Assembly: GCA_950295325.1 (NCBI GenBank)
Contig: OX485809.1
Location: 17,238,001 to 17,302,000, forward strand
DNA length: 64,000 bases
Reading direction: 5' to 3'
From: Polytrichum commune
Lineage: Eukaryota; Streptophyta; Polytrichopsida; Polytrichales; Polytrichaceae
In this document: positions 13,013 through 40,689 of the stretch, in pieces
How the letters are laid out: every line of letters starts with the position of its first letter
How positions within the stretch are numbered: the stretch's first letter is position 1
Notes under the pieces: model-generated
What the model was told of the DNA's origin: nothing
Databases searched by the model: none
Seen by the model: the letters and a program-made list of their open reading frames with translations, nothing else
Position numbers and translations under genes: made by a program

Positions 13013-14800
13013 TTCTATTTAACTACTGTAGTGTTAATGGTGCGCCGGGTCCATGCCACTGGTGCATAACAACAAGTTTGTGTCATATGGACCACATGAA
13101 ACCGATTTCCTTGCCACGACGACCTTTTTGCCAACCTTTAGACCGTGACATGTGAAATCCATCTAACATATGCTCCCACTTGATTTTCGCCCAATTTATG
13201 AAGGTTGCCCTTGTGTGATAAGAAAGAGTGTCCAAACTTGGTGGTGTATTGTAGAACCACCATCTTAGTCCACCCAACTATGGTGGGGGGTCCTTGGACC
13301 TTGTTGTATGGGTACCTCAAAGCCCTTTGGGGGGATACCATGTCCGGTATCTTCAAGGCACTAGTGGCTAGCTAGGAACTAGTATAGTGTGTCACTATAG
13401 TGTCCATCCTCAAAAGGGGAGAGTAGTATTGTCCCAATGTCCCCTTGTCCAGTGGGCATCGGGTCATTGGCATTACGAACGGACACTTAATTCACGCCGG
13501 CCCCTTGCTAAAAAGGGACCGGAGTTTCTATCTATCTATCTATCTATATGTATTGTAGAACATTCACATTACACCCTCCAACCCAACATCATCACGCAAA
13601 GTGATATGTTAACGAATGTATCTTGCTATAGAAGAACATTGAGTTGTTCTTTACCCCCCCCCCTTTATACATTCTATTACACACACCACAAGGCAAACTC
13701 CAATGCACCGATATAACCATCGTGGTATTTGGTTTCACCAAAAAGGGTTCTCGAGTGTTCGCCAACGGTGTGAACCCTCGTATCTTCGGTGAGCTTGTAA
13801 GGACAAGGTGGTCCTCCCACTACAAAACACTAGCTTGGGTTAGAAACCACTAAGGGCCACTTCACACGTGTGCCAAGAGCAGTGACCATGAAATTGTGAG
13901 AGTCCAAACGAAAGTGTCCCAAGGCCGTCCCAACACACCTCCAAAATCATGGTCATGGATTGGGACGGCCATGGGACACTTTCATGGAGATTCTCAAGTG
14001 TAGTGTGAAGTCATATGTGACCGGATCTTCAACCAAATGTTATTTCAATGAATATCTATTCATGTGGGTCCTCACACATGATAAAATAGATTGTTATTTC
14101 AGAGCATTCAGAGTGCCATGGTCTCCCAATTTTGTGTTAGGCCTACCTCCAGTAAGTGGTTTTTGAAAATAGTCCAAGTGACCATGAAACACGATCCACT
14201 CGATGCCCATGTAGGATCCATGTGGACTTTACATCCATCTTGCATTCACATACTCCGTTGGTCCCTCAAGCGTAGTGTGAAGTGAACTTGGACCGGTTCC
14301 ACCTTTTCCACCAACGAGAGTGCTCGAAGTGTATGGTCATGGGCTCTCAGTCTCGTGTGTGAAATGGTCCTAACAAAGGTAGCTCATCAAATTTGTCCAC
14401 ATAAATTTTGTTGACCCAAACACTAGGCTAGAGAGTGTTAGGTGATTGTGTATTGAATGTAGGAGGCTAAAGATATACCCTTCATTAAATTAAAGAATAT
14501 GTGTTTCTTCAATCGGCTCATTCAGAACTCTGTGAATAAAATTGTTGTTTGTGAAGAAGCTTTAAGTTAGTTGCATACCCAAATCGTTTGCTAGCATGTG
14601 ATATGGATGAATTTAGCATGTCGCCGACTTGATCATCCTTAAAGTCCAATTGATACGGCACATTAACTAATTGCATAAGACAATCGACTACATAAAACAC
14701 ACACATCTTACCTCTACAATCCTCTTCCTTAGAGAGGTTTAAAATAACATTACCATCATATGAGTCCTATAGTATTTGTATTTGCAATATTACCCTAGTG
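13013..14800. other. Intergenic DNA with repeat D copy 2
   Basis: 13853-13957 is the inverted partner of 93-215. A (TCTA)n microsatellite lies at about 13531-13547 and a C10 tract at 13654-13663. Short open frames (up to 109 codons) have no recognisable motif and cross the microsatellite, so they are treated as chance. Confidence 0.5.
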
Positions 14801-17800
14801 TTTCAACTATGTAGGATGTGTGGTCACGGGCTTGTAGAATGCAATTTCATTTCACGAGTCGAGAAGGCTCGTGTGTTTTTGGTAGGAGTGAGGTCCAAAT
14901 TGTAGTCATGGTTTTTAAAGTGCCATCCTAGTGTGATTTTGGTGTTAGGGTGAAGGTCAAATGTGCTCTTAACACTTATAAAGACACTATTAAGTGTGAC
15001 CATGCCACTTATAAGTTTTCCAACTTCGTCGTCTCATGGATATTAACTTAACAAGTTCCTCGTCGAGGTCATTGCTCTCATGGATTAGAGTTATTGATTC
15101 CATGTCATTTCATCTAAGTATGGACATACATGTCTCAACACACATGTCATATGCGATTGAAAAAAATGCAAATTTATCACAATGTTGGATTTGCATATCT
15201 GATAGTTACATGTCACGTTTGCGATGAGAATTGATCAAATACTACAATGATGGATTTGCAATTTATTCAAGTTTGCATAAGATATGTGTTGCGAAACTTG
15301 AGAAAAAAGTGAAAAACTATCACAATGATAGAGTTGCACAATTCATATGATATGGGAATCAAGATGGCATCAAATTAATCATGAAGACAATTTATGCGAT
15401 GTTCTTCAGTTGCACGAGGCATGCTGCCGTGGGGGGGGACTCCTCCGTAGAGACACATACCATGTGTAATAAATGGGTGTGTTTCAAGGGATGCCATAAG
15501 CAATACATACTTATAAATATTACTATAATATAATGATACGATGTATTCATAAACTATTTAATTCATTTACTTTAAAACTTTAAAGTGAACCCTATCTTTT
15601 ATCACGCTGCATTTTCTAGTGGAACGCTAGTCATTTTTCCTTGGCAAGGCATGAGCTATGAAAGTAACTTCCACTATATTCGCGAATTGGAGACTTTGGA
15701 AAGTCTCAAAATAAACTTACCTCGTAGTTTGGGATGCAATATTGTGAACGTGGGGAACATTGATAATGAATTTTCTACATATTCATGCATGAGGAGTACA
15801 TATATTTCTAAATATAATAAGTATCTATATCATAATCACAACATGCACTAAACACGATATTAGACTTGAAGTCCTTGATTAGTCTCCAAATCGTGAAGAA
15901 GTCTCCAATTAACGAACATAGTGATAGTTGTACAAAATTGCAAATGTATTTCTAGTTAAGATGCACCTAGTGCTAAATCATTACATGAATGAAGGAAGCC
16001 CATGTGCTCGATGGTGATGAAAGGTATAAATCGTAGTTAGGGTTTTATAGTACCATCATAGTATGATCTTACATAGTGTTGTGGCATAGGAAAATTGCAA
16101 AATCTATGACAATGGTGAATACGCGAAGTTTATTCTAGCTGCTCAAATTGTGTGCTATAGGAACAAGAAACATGTCTCCAAAGTCAATCACAAAGGTGAA
16201 TTTGAATGTTCCAAACTATGCAAGACATGTGCTATGAAAATTGAATTTGTTTTTTTAATTAAAATGCAATATATGCTATAATGGTAGACTGCAATTTTTA
16301 GTTTTAGGGAAGATGCGTGATGCGAGAGTTGGATGCAAATGCTTGGCTAGTGCAATTTCATTTCACAAGTGAAAGAGGCCCGTGTGCTTAATAGTGTTCT
16401 TGTTGAAGGTAGAATGTATAGTTAGTTTTGTGTGGTGCCATCTTAGTGTGATTTTATTCAACGGTATTAGAGTAAATGGCAAATTCGACAATAGCTTTTC
16501 TAATATTGCACTACAATAACTATAATCTATCACAAAGATGGATTTGCAATCTTTTCAGTCGCACAAAACATAGATTTAGAGGAAATATTAGTTGCGCCTT
16601 GAAGACATGTGCTACAAGGTTTGTATCCTAGTTACCGACTTCCCTTGTACAATTTCATGTTCGAGGTTCAAGATGATCCTAAACTACTGGGTGAGAGTGG
16701 AAAGGTACCCATTTCTAAATGGAGTGGATGGCAGTGTAATTCGCGTTGTGAAATCTTCTCTCCTTAATAGAAGAAAACTAGCTAGGTAGGTCGGACGTCA
16801 AGAGCCCATCCACCGCAAGGTAGACAGTAAACCCCACCTTGCACCAACATGATTCTTGAACAGGGGAAGGCCAACGAGCTCAATTTCATGTCGGATTGCC
16901 CAACGTTGGTTATTTATTTATTGCCCATGAGTGAGCAAAGGAGGCTCATATGCTCAACGGGCTCGAAGGGTAAGCTTAGAAGGTGTGTTAGGGTTGTGTA
17001 TGTAATGCCATCCAAGTGCAATGATCGTCAATGGTGTTAGGGTAAATCCCAACAAACATTTTCCTAACACTACACTTGATATGATCTCCTCCTGGCTTTC
17101 ACTTATCAACTCAACAATCTTGAGAATCTATCACATACATCATTTTTTTTTTAAATTTTGATTTTGATTTTGAGACTTGTGCTATTCCAAATCCATTTAT
17201 AATAGCTCATTTGCATAAATAATTAGTTGGGGTGATGTGTGCAACAAAATTCATATGTTCAACACCAATGTATAGTTATACTTTATTTCATGAGTGAAGG
17301 AGGTCCAAGTGTTCATTGGTTTGTTGAAGGTAGGCGGTGCAGTTAAGCTTGTGTAGTGCCATCCTTGTGTGATGATCTTCACATAATATTACTCAACTAA
17401 TGGGTCATGTTCATGGGCCCAACAATAGATTCGAGAATAAAACATTATGGATGTCGAAATCCTAGTGCTTTAGACTAAGTACGAAAGCATGGCAACTGAA
17501 TAAAACTCACCAGCTTGGTAACGTTATGCAATGGATGTTAGGGTAAAAGGGCAACAAACATCTCCCTAACACCACACCACACCACACAACCTACCACACT
17601 ACTAAGTGCGACCTCCTCCCTTGCATCACTTACCAACTCATACATGTTTTAAAATCTATCACATGTGTGAAAACTTTATTTTGAGCCGCACAAGACTTGT
17701 GCTATGAGAAATGGGAGAGTTGCCAATATTATCATTATAACATAAGATATTTGCATACTTTTTTTCTAGTTGTGGGAACGTGTGCTATGGAACGGAAATC

Positions 17801-18060
17801 GTATGCTTAACGCCCACATATGAGTTAGTGCTATTCCACTTCACCATGGGTGTTCATTAGGTTGTTGAAGGTGGGAAGGCCATGCAATTAGGGTTGTGAA
17901 GTGGCATCCTAGTGTGGTCATCTTCAATGGGTGTTTAGGGTAAAGGGGCAACAAACACATTTCCCTAACACTAGCAACTACACTGCACTAACTTACACTA
18001 ACTTACACTACCTTACACTAGGTGTGACCTCCTCCTCCCTTGCTTCGCTTACCAACTCAT
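14800..18060. repeat. Diverged repeat array running into the SYD promoter
   Basis: A module recurs at least six times with anchors like TGCCATCCTAGTGTGAT at about 14921, 16051, 16436, 17006, 17357 and 17902. Each anchor is preceded by a block like TTTCATnnnTGAAGGAGGCCC and GTTGTTGAAGGTAG and is often followed by GTTAGGGTAAA...CAACAAACAT and TCCCTAACACTACAC. Spacing is irregular (about 350-1,130 bp), so this is an old, eroded array. The last copies end in a block GTGTGACCTCCTCC directly upstream of the SYD leader. Confidence 0.7.
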
Positions 18061-18125
18061 GCCTTCCCTTCCCTTCCCTTCTCTTCCCTTCCCTGCCCTG
18101 CCCTTGCTTGCTTGCTTCCCCTGGC
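18059..18125 (+). promoter_or_regulatory. CT-rich tract in the SYD upstream region
   Basis: An almost uninterrupted pyrimidine run built from CTTCC and CTTGC units. CT/GA-rich tracts are common around plant transcription start regions; here the tract marks the change from AT-rich repeats to the GC-richer leader of the SYD-like gene. The promoter role is inferred from position. Confidence 0.4.
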
Positions 18126-18667
18126 TCCCTTCGCAGGCTTCTCACCTTCTTGCTTCTTTCGTGGCTTCCTTCCTCGCGCTCGAGCTCTGTCTGCATCGTC
18201 ATTTCCCTTGCGATCACTTAGCGTACAGCAGCAGCAGGAGGCAGGCAGGCGGGGTTACAGGATGATTATGTGGAGGACTGGGTGTATGGGATGTGTTGCC
18301 ATGGCTAAAGGGAACGAGCCGCGGAGATGACGCAATTTGGCGTCGCCAGAGGGATCGGAGGTTTGGGAAGTTCGCTGGAGTGGTGGCCGAGTGGGTAGTT
18401 GGCAGGAAAGCGTGGTGGTAGAGTGGAGGGTAGAGTTGTAGGGCCGTGGATTGGTCATGGCCGGGGGGAGACTGGGGTTTGGGGTTACATGGAGCGAACC
18501 CTAGAGTGCGGGTATTACTGGGGTTGGAGGTCGCCGTGCGGAATTCGAGGCGGAGGGAGTCGCGGCATGATACGCTGGGCACGGAGATGGTCGAGGTTCT
18601 TCTCCGCTTGCGGCCTAGGATCTGTTGTCCGCTGAGGTGGTGCGGAGTGGGAGCAGCAGCAGCGGTG

Positions 18668-19313
18668 AGGCTCTCGTGCTCTTGTTGTCTTGGTTAGGGT
18701 TAGTTTGACCGCGGCGGGGTGGGGATGGAACGGTGGTGCGGATTTGCATGTGCATTTTTGTGATGATGATGGGCACGGTTCGCCGGAATTCGCGACACAG
18801 GGCGCGAAAGTGTTTTTGATGATGATGATGTTGATGACTATGGCAAGGGATGATGGCTGGTGAACGCATGTGAGTGAGGCGGTGGTGGCATCCGTAATAG
18901 TTTTGGTGGCTTCGGAACAGGGTCAAGACTGGAGGTTGGCTCCGTAATTATGTTTTGGTCAGTGAATGCCTCGGAAATGTATATGGCAACAGGCTCGCTC
19001 TTTGTCTTGGTTAGGTGTGACCGCGGGGTAGGGTGGAATGGTGCGGGTTTGCATGTGCATTTTTGTGATGATGATGATCACGGTCGGGTCGGGAAGAATT
19101 CGCACAGGCCGCGAAAGTGTTTGACGATGATGTTGACGACCATGGCAACGGATGGATGGTTGGTGACACATGTGGTGAGGGGGTGGTGGCATCCGTAATA
19201 GATTTGTGCGCAATAGGTGGGTGGGTTCGGAACAGGGTCATCAAGACTGGAGGTTGGCGCGGTAATTCTGTTCTGGTCAGTGGATGCCTTGGAAATGTAT
19301 ATGGCAACAGGCA
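18668..19313. repeat. 323-bp tandem duplication upstream of SYD
   Basis: Copy 1 (18668-18990) and copy 2 (18991-19313) are head to tail. Shared blocks in order are CTTGTTGTCTTGGTTAGG or TTTGTCTTGGTTAGG, TTTGCATGTGCATTTTTGTG, GCGAAAGTGTTT, GTGGTGGCATCCGTAATAG, TTCGGAACAGGGTCA, AGACTGGAGGTTGGC and GGAAATGTATATGGCAACAG. It lies in the probable promoter or 5' leader, about 0.5-1.2 kb upstream of the start codon. Confidence 0.85.
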
Positions 19314-19830
19314 GACTCTGAAAGTAGCGGCCACTATTGCTAGCGCTGAGAGTGAGAAAATCCTGAATCTGTGGCAAAGTTCAAGGATGCCACGGACTAA
19401 GAATTCCAGGGTATATAGCGAGTTTAGGAGTGGCGCGAATGCCATTTGGAGGACACAATCCTGGTTCTGGGATATCTGGCGATACGCACCCTTGAGTCAA
19501 ATCCTTATTTGGTGTTTTTTGCGTTACTAGAGCGTGGCGATCGTTAGTGTAGGTGGCTTACTTATTTCTGGCAAGGGGTGCTCTTGATGCATTCTCATCG
19601 CACTTATTATTTATAGAGCACGTTCTCGTTCATTGGTAGAGCGATTCTCTGTGGAATGGTGGGAGGTTTACTCTCAGGATGGCCTGGAAAGCACGATACT
19701 ATCGGGTATAAATTCCAATTTAGTTCAGAGCAGTTTCAGGTCTGATGAATCAGATGCAACTTGTAGCAGTGTCAATGCAGCACCTTACTGGTCTTCTGGG
19801 TGGATTTTGGCAGGTAAATTGTAAACAAAT

Positions 19831-35153
<15,323 letters not shown>

Positions 35154-36489
35154 GACCAGTTTGTACAATACAGTTAAAAAGAGACTTGATTCCCATTCTT
35201 CATAAGTGTCTCGACAAGAATTGGTAGCGCTAATCATTGTTCTCCTTTAACAAAGACCTGGCATAGCTCAACTCCTCTATGTAGAAAAATTGTATTGGAG
35301 GAGTCCTGGCTTAACCCTGAAAGCTGCGGCGTCCAAATGAGGTAGTTCTGTAAATGGAACCCCATGTGATCCACTCAGTTTAGAGTAGAAAATTGCCAGT
35401 TTCTTTTTTTCTTGATGCAATGCTTTATCCAACTCAAACAAGAGGAGGATGGGAGGACTAAGCACCAATTCTGATTCTGTTTCAGTTCTTGCCGGCCTAC
35501 GACGCTTGAACAAATCAAGCAACGGAAGTGCTTGGGGATGCACAGGCTGGTGCTTGAATGTCCTGGTGAGCATTTATTTGCAGAGCGCATGCTGTAGATA
35601 GACTGGAGGTATCAGGACATTGCATATATAGGCCCCAGGCTCAGGGGTAATTCAACACTTGATCAATCTTTAACCTACAACAACAGACTTCACTTTTAGA
35701 ATTTAGAAGTCTGAAGTAGGTAATTTGTCTCACTATGAAGTTAAGAGAGCTTTATGAAACTGGAAAGGACAATAATATTTGATGGGATATCCCTCTTGCT
35801 TAGAAGCTTCTCCTTGCCTGCTTTTGGTGTTTGGTTGAGTTTTCTGACCTTTCTTTTTCCCCCTTTATTTTTAACAATTATGTATTACTTTTGATTTATG
35901 ACTCTGTTTATACATAGAACACGCGGCTCTGCCACACGAGGCTCTGCCCTTAGGTAGGTGAGGCTAATGTGGACACCTCTAGCTCTGCGGAATCATCCAG
36001 CCGATGGATTTGAGCATTAGAAGCTTGAGCAGTTTAACAATTGCAAATTGGAACCAAAGAATTTGAAATCATTGAAATTTGAGTTGAGGAAGGTGTTGAA
36101 TTAGGCTCTGAATTGAAATTCTCTGCTTCCTGATCTGGTGTTATAGAGGGGCACTCTTTTATTATTCAATGTTGTGTAAGTGGACGACATTCTTAGTAGA
36201 TTCTACATGGGTCATTTTCCAATGAAAACCAAGTCTAATGCCAATATTGGGTTGTGTCATGTCTTTGAAGTGGTCACGGGTAAGATGAAATGTTGTCAAA
36301 TGGGCTTTTTATTAAAGATTTCCTCAAAGTGGTTGACATCAAAATAAGGGAGCACCTCTAGCTTAATCCCTGCACTCACAAAAGGCGTGGAACACATAAT
36401 CGGTTGTTGGGAGCCCCACCTTCAAATTGGAGTTCCATTGGTGATGCCAAATTTGCGATGGAAGGAGTGGTTAAGGTAGATGTTTGCTT

Positions 36490-36790
36490 TTTGGACTAGC
36501 CCACTTCTCCTAACATATGAAACATGGAATCTGTACAAGATGGTTAGCAAGGCTGTAGACACCTTCATCATAGTTTTTTGGAGCTCAAATGAGTATCTTA
36601 TTCATCACCGAAGTGAAGATGATTGTGCTCATTAAATGGTCTTATAGGTCCTCCAATTATGTTGAACTTGTATTCCAATCTTTTTTAAATAAATGGTTTT
36701 ATAGTCTCCATTCTTGGAGCCACACCTAAATACATACCACTCAAATATAGGTGTCTGAGCACGATCGGTAACCAAAGTAGGCACGTCTAC
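36490..36790 (+). repeat. Repeat family B copy 3
   Basis: Family hallmarks in order: GCCCACTTCTCCTAACATATG, GATGGTTAGCA, TTTTTTGGAGCTCAAATGA, TCACCGAAGTGAAGAT, GGTCTTATAGGTCC, CCACTCAAATATAGGTGTC and GGTAACCAAAGTAGGCA. The mutual divergence suggests old insertions. Confidence 0.65.
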
Positions 36791-39399
36791 CTTATCTTGT
36801 TTGGTTGGAGTGACGTGAAGTGATTTGCCCAAGAGGTTGACACCAAAACAAGGGAGAAGTGACAATTATGTGGAGATATACAAAGGGTTGGTGGGCATTG
36901 TGTAGTCGACCATCAACCAACAAGCCCACCTTCAAATTTTAGTTCCATTCGTATGGGCTTGTGCTGTCCCAACCCTTTTGCACCATGCACAACAACATAA
37001 ATTTTACCGGTCACTTTTCAAAATAATGGGGAACGGCAGGGTGACGGGCCTGACCACCATCACCACCACCACATTGTCCATTGTATATAGAATGGTGACA
37101 AGAATATGAGATGGAATGCTTTGTGAGAGTACCTTAATCCTACATTAGATAAGTTATGCCCAAGTACCCTTGCCCACCAATAGTTGATCTCGAGAATCCC
37201 TACCATAGTATCCATTACTGAAGGTTGCTATGAAGGATTTCATTGTATCCAGTTAAAATTTTATAAAGCATGTCTAGAAGGTTAAGTAGTCTTCCAACAT
37301 TTGAACATGTAAAGAGTTGAGTTAAGTGCACATATTGAAAAGCAAACTAGGGATTCTTACAAAACGTCATTTCAAATCTTTAACTATCTTTTTTGAAAGG
37401 CCAAACCCTTCAAACTCATCTTCATTGCAATCCAAGGGTGGGTGGGAAGTTTCACTAAAAAACTTCAACTTCTTTTGCATCATCCTAACTTATAGTAAGT
37501 TGATTGCGTCCATAACAATGTATAATTTCTTGCAAATATGACTAAGTAGATGTAAAGGGATGATGTAGACATGTTATGCATTCTAGTAAGTTGCTTTGCA
37601 AAATTTTATGCCTTACTTAGGGTTTCCAATTTCAAATAATATTCATCAATGAAAGTTTGAGTTTGAAAGTCTCATACCTTGGAAGTTCAAGTAACTACCT
37701 CCTTTCTCCACTACAAAGTGTATGCAACAAAACCATAATAATCATGGAGTACTTACTAGGGTAAAAAGTCATTAGTAACCTCAACCAATAAAATTACATA
37801 AATTGTCACAAGCACGACATATCATTGTATGTTTTGAAGGTGTGAAGGGCATGCCTCACATGTGCTAAGGGAAGCTAGCATGTGAGTGGTGAGCGGTGAG
37901 TAGTAACATGTGAGCAGTGAGGAGTATTATATATAAGATGGTCCACCATTTTTAGTAAGTCTTGGCATAAATTCAACTTTGGTTTCATATTTAGAAAAAT
38001 CCTTGTTGGCATAACAAGAAGCATTGGACCATGGATTTCCTAGATTTTATACCATGGTTATAGGCTCTTTATTCACATCTTTATTTGATACCAACTCTAA
38101 TATTTATGAAGCCTATGCCTAATCATCATCCATCCTTGTGTACTTATGCTTGCTCCACCACACTAGCAAGCTCAAGTAGATGCATGACCTTGTTGTAACT
38201 AAAAGTTGGGGCATGCCCATGGCGTAGTCAACCTTTCAAAGATATTTGAACACATAGTACAAATGTTTGCACGAAACCCACTAACCCCTCTTTCCCATTG
38301 CCAAGGAGGACATTCTTATGAAGTTTGGGCAACTACAATGTGGAATATTAGCTATGGACAAAAGGTAAGTTATTTCCTCTGTAACCATGATACGGAATGG
38401 CAGTTACTCTGACCACACAGGACCTATCCATGTAAAATACACTCCCATTTATTCTTGTGGTTTTGTGTAGACGCACATAAATTGTGTCGCACTATCTTTA
38501 AAAACCTAGTATTGAGATGCACTTCTGCATTTGAAGGCATATGAAAATGCGCCCATGGGGTGGGGAGCTTTGGCATAGTACCCAATTGATGGCGAGGAAA
38601 CAATGCCTCTTGTTTTTGAAACTGGAACATTGTGTCCTCCAAAGCAAAGACCTCCTCTTGGAAAATATGACCTTCCTGAAGGAAAATAAAATAGCATTTG
38701 TCCTTCTGCAGTCTTTGTAAATTACTCCTTTGGAGTTTCCTCCTTGTAAAAGTTGGGGGGGGGGGGGGGGGGGAAGTGGTGACCGATGAGTCTTTTTTCC
38801 ATGTACATGTCCATAACTAATATGTCCCTTTGGCTACATAGTGTTATATCAAGCTTAGTGTCTCTTCTCCCTTTTGTGGCTTGAACATAAGTGCCATCAA
38901 TGGTGATCGAATGAAATGCTTGATGTCCTCCCAAGAACCACCATCTCATTTCGGATCCCATAGGACTTTGTTTCCAACATCGTTTTTGAGCCCCGCAAAA
39001 AGTACTTTTACCATATCACCAGTGGAGATAGAAAATTTAGTAATACATGAACACAATGTTTAAATTCAATAGCGTAATTCTATTACTGATCCTTTTTGAG
39101 AAAGAAGGTGGAGCTTGCTACATGCAACCATCTCTAGATTAAGACTTCCGTAAGAATGGATAAGAGCTTTCTTGAAATGTTCTCAATCTAATGGGTCCTT
39201 CCAAGATTTTAGCTCTTCAACTAGTATGTCCCAATGATAGGTTACATTATTCTCCAAATCAGTGGAGGTTGTGTTGACCCATTTTAGTTATCCCCCCCTC
39301 CCCCCGTTTTCTTTTTAGTATAGTGTGGGGAAACATTAAGATCTAGTTATAAAATATAAGAGGTGTGTTAGCCTTGATATTGGCTTTCTAAAAAGCTAA

Positions 39400-39900
39400 T
39401 GCTCATCCAAGTTGGAGCTGATGTATCGTAGTTAAATACATTTGAGTAAGGAGGAGTCAGCAGCCTTGCAAATTGAGAGTGCCAACTTTTGGAAGTGATA
39501 TTTCTTAAAGAATTCACGACATCATATTGAAATTTGAAGGGTTTGATGATCTTATCTTCAACTCTTGTAAAAGATAAGGTTTGTTCTATTTGGAGTTGGT
39601 ACATGGAAGTTTTTGTACATTTGCATGAAGGGATATCAACTATCTTATCAAGTTAAGAGTGTTGACTTTCTAAAGCAATATTTCTTAGAATTTTCGTGTA
39701 GTTGCTTTGAGATTTTAGGTGGTTGAAGATCATGTTCTTTGCTTTTTAGGAATACAAAGCTCATTCACTTTTAGATACTATAGATATCATAGTGAAGGTG
39801 TATAGGTTATCTTAGCCAAGTTAAGAATGTTAACTTCCAAAGCAATATCTTCTACCAAAGAGGAGAGTAAGAAATGCTCTTAACTATATCAAGTATTTGT
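39400..39900. repeat. Diverged tandem repeat, about 175 bp x 3
   Basis: Copies are anchored by a block like AAGTTAAGAGTGTTGACTTT followed by AAAGCAATATTTCTTAGAAT at about 39471, 39650 and 39819 (periods about 179 and 170 bp). Copies are clearly diverged. No coding capacity. Confidence 0.65.
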
Positions 39901-40689
39901 TTCCATACTTGGTCAACAACATATACAATAACAATTCATAGTCAACTATTTATGAAGTTCAAAATTTTAGTGACAACAAGAAAGGATGTCCCTTGTCTAC
40001 ACTAAATATAGTGTTTAGTGCCACTCTTGCCTGAAATTACACAATAAAATATCTATTTATTTTATATCTCAAATTTTCCCAACAAATGTCAAACTAGTTT
40101 TTTAGACACTATAGAACATTAACAACTTTACTTGGCAAAACATTACATCAATAGTACAATGATATAGTAATGTGTAACTCCAAATAGTAAGTGACACCAA
40201 ATATTATATTTAGTAAAGTGATTGGAGAAGCATAAAGAATAAACTGCCAATCGTGATTATCGAACTTGACCAGAACTTCTCAAGTGTGGTGTGTACATAC
40301 TTTCCTGCTTAAACAATACTGACACCTCAATTAATTCTGTGGCAAGGGGAAAAAGTACTGCCAGGGCGCCTCCTTGCACAGGTAGTTGTAGCTTACCCTC
40401 CAGAGTATACATCACATGATATTATAAGCTTGAACCTCAGTCCTTGCCTTCACAGGGAATTGCAATATGGCATTAGCACGTGTAAAAAAGAAAAGAAAAG
40501 GATAATGCCTATGTTTGCCAACACTGGCATGAAACATAGAGTCTCTTCACCCACATGCTACTGCCTCAATTAAGAGGTGGACTCTCTAACTGGGGAAGGC
40601 AACTTGATTGCCTGTTGGCTTGCTGCGTTACCCTTAAAAAAGTGGCAGCAAGTGGACACTCTAACAAGAAGCTGATCAATAAAGGCTAA

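Larger units (their letters stand above)
35154..40689. other. Intergenic DNA between convergent genes
   Basis: This holds the SYD 3' UTR at its left end, and downstream DNA of the minus-strand helicase-like gene at its right end. 36490-36790 is a plus-oriented repeat B copy. A 19-bp poly-G run lies at 38755-38773, and a C-rich stretch near 39291-39305. A three-copy diverged tandem repeat lies at about 39400-39900. No other gene is visible; open frames are below 95 codons and lack motifs. Confidence 0.6.

Noticed and set aside
13387-13853. Open frames of 109 and 69 codons
   Set aside because: They cross a TCTA microsatellite and a C10 tract, overlap each other in different frames and have no motif.
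18008-19530. Several open frames of 80-144 codons on both strands upstream of SYD
   Set aside because: Composition is low-complexity (His/Pro/Ser or Arg/Glu from CT-rich and ATG/CAT-rich DNA), frames overlap on both strands, and the region contains a tandem duplication; best read as promoter and leader.
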